From Mikania micrantha (lineage: Eukaryota > Streptophyta > Magnoliopsida > Asterales > Asteraceae): a stretch of DNA of 64,000 nucleotides. Shown here piece after piece: positions 58,877-64,000 of this stretch. The translations under genes and the position numbers were made by a program. Below the pieces are notes generated by a model. That model worked only from the letters and a program-made list of their open reading frames with translations. It was not told the DNA's origin and made no database searches. The stretch's first letter is position 1. Each line of letters opens with the position of its first letter. The stretch is taken from NCBI GenBank assembly GCA_009363875.1, contig CM018685.1, forward strand, positions 59,567,648 to 59,631,647, in the 5' to 3' direction.

Positions 58877-59071
58877 CACTTGGTAATAGCGAAATTAGCT
58901 TAGATTGTGATTTTAAGAATTAGTAGGTCTAATTTTTGTTTGTTTTTAGTATTTTAGGTTTTGAGTCTTTTCTTTTCTTTCTTATGTGCCTTAATTGTTT
59001 CTTGTCCATTATGTTTTAGGTTTTTTTTGTTTTGTTTGTTAAATCCCCTTACTTGTAATCGTTTACAGTGC
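58877..59071 (+). other. Untranslated leader of the Athila element
   Basis: T-rich, non-coding DNA between the primer site and the gag start codon at 59072. Confidence 0.6.
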
Positions 59072-60475
59072 ATGCCACATACTCGATCACAAAGACCACC
59101 GCCAGTTTTAGCTTTTGAAGAACTGGAGTAAGAGTTTCACACGAACCTTAGGAGTCGCCTTTCCCCAGGTACGTGTTCTTGCCCCGATTTTGTTTTCTCC
59201 TTCTAGTTCTACACTTAGTTCACCTTCACACACACCCACTTCACCTTTCCCAATCCCACCTGTTTGCTTCGACATGGCCGAGGATATACCACCGCGTAGA
59301 CGTACCGTTCACGACCGAGCTTGCGATGGATTCACCGGAGTTCGCAGCCCGGTCACTCGTCCCGTGTTTGCCAATGATGCTACTTGGCAATTCCCTTCCT
59401 ACATCATGACTGCTATCTCCAATTTCATTCAGTTTAATGGCCTTGATGATGAGGATGCTCCCGGACATCTGTCCCGTTTTTCTAGGATCTGCAACACCTT
59501 CAATCTACATGGAGTTTCTGAGGATAACATCTGCTTTCAGCTTTTCCCATTCTCTCTTGCTAGTCGTGCATCCACCTAGTTCGACAGCCTCCCTGAGAAC
59601 TCCATCACCACATAATATTTTCCACCTTCCAAAGCTGCTCGTCTTAGGGACCATATACATTCCTTTCATATGGAGCCCGATGAGTCTTACTCTGCAGCTT
59701 GGGAGAGATTCCACACTTTGCTTAGCAAATGTCCACAACATGGACTTTCTGAATGGGCATTTGTAGATAAATTCTACAATGGATTGACACTTGAGAAGCA
59801 AATCATGTTCAATACAGCTGCAGGAGGGCATATCATGGAGATGAAGGATACAGATGAGTGTATTGACATGTCTGAGAGTTTTGCTAGAGCCGAGCAGCAG
59901 CAGAAGCCATCCACTAGATCCTCAACCACTAAGGCTACCAACACCTTATCCGTTGCTCGAGGTGTTTATCAGGTCGCTCCTGACACTAGCCTTGCTACTA
60001 CCATAGAGTCTTTAGCGAGAGATATGAAGGAATTGAAGACACAGCTGAAGAAGTGTGAGATATGTCGAGGAGGACATGCGACTGCCGAGTGCCCCATTAC
60101 TGATCAGGAGCAGTTAGATTCCATTAACTCTGGTTGGAACAAGCATTTCACTTCCAACTTCAATTCCAATCCCAATCCTAATTGGAATCCTAACTCAAAT
60201 TGGCGAAACTCAAACAACAATTGGCGTGGTAACAACTCCTATCAACCACGTCAGAATCGGGAAGCAAATGAGAATTCAGGAGCGGGTCCAAGCAGCAGTG
60301 GTGACCCAGAAGTGAAGGACATGCTCAAGCAGCAGATGCAGATGCTACAGCAGTTGATTGCCAAGGATCAACACACACAGGTGAAGCTTCAGGAGCATGA
60401 TACATTGCTGAGGAATCAACAGTCAGCATTTCTTGACCTACAACGATCGGTAGGTGACATTGTGATGAGGTTGGA
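59072..60475 (+). pseudogene. Athila gag, broken
   Basis: An ATG at 59072 gives MPHTRSQRPPP, a typical gag start, but the frame stops within 20 codons. Later frames hold ITAISNFIQFNGLDDEDAPG, a stop at 59577 where a Trp codon is expected (TAG for TGG), YFPPSKAARLRDH after a second stop with a small deletion, then an open part from 59670: SYSAAWERFHTLLSKCPQHG, FVDKFYNGL, a CEICRGGHATAEC knuckle, an Asn/Trp-rich stretch and a Gln-rich coiled coil. It would package element RNA. It is cut at 60475 by a solo LTR. Confidence 0.8.
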
Positions 60476-61724
60476 TGTGACAATTCAAAATTTTCAGGTT
60501 AGAATAATATCTCGGAAATAAAGAAAATGAGTGTAAGCGGAATCACGAAACGAGGCTCTGATTTCAAGATACGCTGAGTTGAAGATAGCGTTAAATAAGA
60601 GATCATATATTTTGAATTTTTCAGGTCTTGAAATTATCACCATTGGAAAGAGCTCGAAAAATCGTGAACGTAGGCGAAAACCGTGCGCAAAACAGAGTTC
60701 GTATGCTCCCGGAATCGCGAAACGAAGAAAACCAAAATATCTGCGAACTGGCATCCGCGCGGTACGCCTCAACTCAGCATCCCAGTTGGGGCGATGCGCC
60801 CGGGGTGTCTGGCGGCTGAAAAACGAGTTTTAACATCAGATTTCGTCCATAACTTGATTTTTTCATTTATCTCGATCTTTCACGCTCAAAAACACCTCCA
60901 GATCACATTTTTACCATCCAATCTTCATTTTGAAAGCTTCTAAACGTCCGGATCGTATCAAGGATCGTATATACAAGTTCTGATCGTCATTTCTGTCCGA
61001 GAAATCCGTCAGATTAGGTAACGGTTCGTTTTAACCTTCTAACTTGATTTTGATTGGTTATATCTTGTTTTGAACGTAGTGAGATAGTTAGGGTTGTTGA
61101 TTATTGCCTTGGTGATGGCTAGGATTGATCATAAACGAAGAACTCAAAAGGTTAAATCCTTGTTTTGAGCCGTTGTAATGCCCGGTTTTCATGAAACTAT
61201 ATCATAGATTAAAATGGTTTAAACCATTTAATTTTAACAATGATTATGATTGTCTTGATCATTTCTTGAAATGCTAGGTTTCATCCAAGTGTTTCAAACT
61301 AATGATAAGCATACAGATAATCACTGGAATAACGATCTGTTGTTTATGATAACAGTCGGATTAGTACATTGAGCATGGTTATTAAACCTATTTTAATATC
61401 ACATTCTCATGTTTCATGATACCTGAATGATCAATAACAAGGGTTGACTATTCCTTAGCCAGAAATTCATCTAGGAATCGAGTGAATAATCAACAATCAA
61501 CGTCTATTTGACTGGTCTGAAAATGTTGTGATTAACTCAGTTAGTCATAAATTGTTATAGGAACCATATAGGATTTCCTATCAGCTGAACATCAAGATCA
61601 TCATCATCCGCATATAACAGTGAGTTTCATAGTTCCCCTTTTTAATGTTTTGTTTTCCAAAACTCGGGGTGGAACATGTAGATACATTTTCATAACATAT
61701 TTTATCAATCATCGTGAAATCTCA

Positions 61725-61836
61725 TATCATTATCATGAGGAACTTCATGATAAACATTTATCAAATACCATGAAATCATATATCATTATCATGAGGAACG
61801 TCATGATAAACATTTATCAACTTATTAAAAACAAGC
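61725..61836 (+). repeat. 56-bp tandem duplication with TATCATTATCATGAGG
   Basis: The word TATCATTATCATGAGGAAC starts at 61725 and 61781. Each unit also contains TCATGATAAACATTTATCAA, so the unit can form partial hairpins (ATCATGAGGAACTTCATGAT). Confidence 0.8.
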
Positions 61837-62080
61837 GTATCACGGTTATGACAAGGGTTGGTGCGCCACTCCGGCATGGCTGGCTAAGTCACCCATAACC
61901 AACTAGACGCGTTCAAATGAATATTTTATCAAATCATTAAAAACAAACGTATCACTTGGGAACTTTGGTTATGTGGAGGCTATTTGGGGTATTCTTCATG
62001 TGAACATCATTAACTTGTTATCAAGCCCTTAGTGGTACTGGTATGATCATATGCGGGAACTCAAGTATCATTATCACAGC

Positions 62081-62174
62081 GTTCTAGCGGGCAGCTAGAC
62101 GTTAGCATTTATCACGGCGTCTAGCGGGTAGCAAGACGTTAGCATTATCACGGCGTTTAGCGGGTAGCTAAACG
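62081..62174 (+). repeat. Three tandem hairpin units of about 36 bp
   Basis: GTTCTAGCGGGCAGCTAGAC (62081), CGTCTAGCGGGTAGCAAGACG (62118-62138) and CGTTTAGCGGGTAGCTAAACG (62154-62174), separated by TTAGCATT(T)ATCACGG. Stems are about 6, 7 of 8, and 8 base pairs around a GGGCA/GGGTA loop. Arms change together between copies. Confidence 0.85.
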
Positions 62175-62615
62175 TTAGCATTTATCAGTAGGATTGATGA
62201 TTTACATGCCCAGGTGGATTCAATTTCAAAGTACCTACTTGATCACTTGTGGATACTATATCATGAAAATCCATGTTTGAACAATCATTTTACATAAACA
62301 AAACCTATGATTATCTCTCAACTATTCGTAGTTGACTCTTTTATCTACATGTTTCAGGTCATGGGGAACGACAACAATTCAATCTAGGTCAGGATCAACA
62401 ACAGAACTAGTGGTGACCTAGGAACAAAACTAAAACATCGTATTGTATAATAATTATCTTATGATAAACTTGTTGTATAATATGTATGTTATTCTTGTTT
62501 AAATGAACTTATTTTTATGAAACATAGTAATCACGGGTTGTTCTCCAACATTGGCACATGAACACATAGTCACGCGCCGTGGATTCCGCACTCGGTGTGG
62601 GTTGTGACATTGGAT

Positions 62616-64000
62616 GAGAGGCAGGGTGGATCCTTCTTGGGGAATACTGAGGCAAACCCGAAAGGTCATGTGAAGGCTGTGACGACTAGGAGTGGTCATA
62701 GAGGTGAGAAGGAGGTGGAGAAGTCACCGGATGTCGATGTAGAGGAACCGGTTGACGAGGAGATAGAGATGGAGACTCCTGATAGGGTGCACCAGAGGCT
62801 ATGCCAAGCAAGTACAGCACCAGAAGGAGAGTCTTCAGTTGAGAAGAAGGGAGTTGAGGCGGAGGAGAAGAAGATGGAAGAGAAGAGGACTCCCGAGGTT
62901 GATATAAGCAGGCTTCCATATCCAGCACGTGCATTACAGCAGAAGTATGCACAAGAGTATGGACAATTCTTAGAGATGTTCAAGCAGCTTAAGATCAACC
63001 TCCCTTTTGTAGAAGCACTCCAGCATATGCCCAAATATGCTAAATTCTTGAAGGATCTTCTGTCTAATAAGAAGAAGCTGGAGTCACTTTCTACAGTCAT
63101 ATTAGGAGCTCGATGTTCTGCGTTGGTCCAGAACAAACTGCCCGAAAAGCTTGACGATCCAGGGGTTTTCACTATCCCTTGTTTATTTGGCAGTTCTTCT
63201 GTGAACCACGCGTTGGCTGACTTGGGTGCTAGCATTAACTTGATGCCATACTCGACTTATCAGAAGCTAGATCTTGGAGACCCATCGCCGACGCGTATGA
63301 GCATCACTTTGGCCGACCGATCGGTGAAGTATCCACGGGGAATTATGGAGAATGTTTTGGTGAAGGTTGATAAGTTTGTATTCCCCGCGGATTTTGTCAT
63401 TCTAGACATGGAGGCCGATGACCGACTCCCGCTCATTATGGGACGTCCTTTCCTACGTACTGCTAAGGCAATGATAGATGTGTTTGAAGGTAAGATTACA
63501 TTGCGTGTGGGAGAGGAGAATGTTACATTCGATGTGAGGAAGTCAATGAAGCATTCGAACGGTCAGGATGATTCTGTGTATTTTCTTGATTCTTTCATTC
63601 CTTACATATATCGTTGTCTAGATTACATTTCTGGATCTGATTTATTGAAAGATCAAGACCTGGGTGAGGAGAACCAGGCTGTTGAGATTGATGCTTCTTC
63701 TGAGCACATTCCGTGCAGTCTGGCTAGTAAGCCTCCTGAGTACCCGATTGCTTTTGAGGTTTTTAAGAGTACAGATCCGGTTGAGAAACCGTCTGTTGAG
63801 GCACCACCATCCCTAGAGCTTAAGGAGTTGCCATCTCATTTGGAGTCTGCATTTCTAGATGGTGATTCTGATTTACCCGTCATTATTTCATCTTCATTGA
63901 CGGAGGAGGAGAAGTCGAGATTAATTGATGTGCTTAAGGCAAATAAGCAGGCGATTGCGTGGAAGTTGATGGACATAAAGGGCATACACCCTTCATTTTG
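62616..64000 (+). CDS. Athila gag C-terminus, protease and start of RT, open to the window edge
   Basis: A frame without stops covers all 461 codons to the right edge. It reads GHVKAVTTRSG (gag end), a Glu/Lys-rich linker, RLPYPARALQQKYAQEYGQF and FLEMFKQLKINLPFVEAL, then a protease with HALADLGASINLMPYSTYQK (catalytic DLGAS near 63219-63233) and LPLIMGRPFLRTAKAMIDVF. It ends in the RT N-terminus (ANKQAIAWKLMDIKGIHPSF). The protease would cut the polyprotein. The protein lacks its own start because the upstream frame is interrupted by the solo LTR and gag stops, so it is a preserved part of a dead copy rather than an expressed gene. Confidence 0.85.

Larger units (their letters stand above)
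60476..62609 (+). mobile_element. Solo LTR, 2134 bp, TSD TTGGA, inside Athila gag
   Basis: Starts TGTGACAATTC and ends GGTTGTGACA, flanked by the perfect 5-bp TSD TTGGA at 60471-60475 and 62610-62614. The gag frame before the insert continues in the same frame after one TSD copy is discounted, confirming the borders. No pol or priming sites inside. It holds a 56-bp duplication (61725 and 61781), three hairpin repeats (62081-62174) and GCGGTACGCC/GCGATGCGCC words near 60760-60800. Confidence 0.9.
57157..64000 (+). mobile_element. 5' part of a plus-strand Athila-like gypsy element
   Basis: LTR, tRNA-Asp primer site, leader, gag, protease and the start of RT follow in order and run off the right edge. 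A solo LTR interrupts gag. It belongs to the same family as the LTR at 11094-12885. The 3' LTR and TSD cannot be examined. Confidence 0.85.

Noticed and set aside
62696..63235. Long minus-strand ORF of 179 codons, Ser-rich
   Set aside because: It mirrors the Glu/Lys-rich linker of the plus-strand Athila gag-protease frame, which has clear motifs.
1..64000. tRNA or rRNA genes
   Set aside because: Only primer-binding sites complementary to tRNA 3' ends were found. No cloverleaf with A and B boxes was recognised.

Overview
The window is nuclear DNA of a flowering plant. It is AT-rich with long non-coding stretches, plant Ty1/copia and Ty3/gypsy retrotransposons nested in one another, hAT and PIF/Harbinger MITEs, GT-AG splice sites, and fragments of a plant B3-domain gene. 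Some retroelement features (post-pol ORF, GTGTGGGGA polypurine tract, long TGTGACA-type LTRs) resemble elements I associate with Asteraceae, but that placement is inference. Nothing bacterial or organellar is visible, and I recognise no intact conventional gene.

Layout. (1) 1-1089: TATA box and first exon of an unrecognised minus-strand gene that leaves the left edge, then AT-rich spacer. (2) 1090-2534: plus-strand copia remnant (5' LTR, initiator-Met primer site, broken gag). (3) 2535-11093: decayed minus-strand Athila-like gypsy element. It has protease, RT, RNase H, integrase and a post-pol ORF but no gag or 5' LTR, and it abuts a plus-oriented Athila LTR at 11094-12885. (4) 12957-45250: a minus-strand, multi-exon-like locus expanded by tandem duplication at several scales (about 378 bp, exactly 327 bp, about 0.7/1.4 kb, about 2.5-2.8 kb). 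It is interrupted by a complete copia element (14383-24273), which itself holds a complete Reina-like chromovirus (18156-23246), by MITEs, by a copia gag fragment and by a 3.3-kb solo LTR. (5) 45866-55835: a plus-strand B3-domain gene facing the locus in (4) across about 600 bp. It is broken by a 5-kb solo LTR in an exon, a 2.3-kb solo LTR in an intron, and frameshifts. (6) 56912-64000: gypsy LTR fragment, then the 5' part of a plus-strand Athila element. Its gag is split by a 2.1-kb solo LTR, and its protease/RT frame is open to the right edge.

Most insertions were delimited by matching target-site duplications (TSDs), which gives a relative order of events. The most unusual signals are the exon-bearing tandem array, an array of covarying micro-hairpins inside one solo LTR, three related hairpins in another, and GC-rich CGCGGTACGCG / GCGATGCGCC clusters shared by otherwise AT-rich LTRs. 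All protein calls rest on reading translations by eye. No database or alignment was run, so family names are from recognised motifs, and genes without such motifs are left unnamed.
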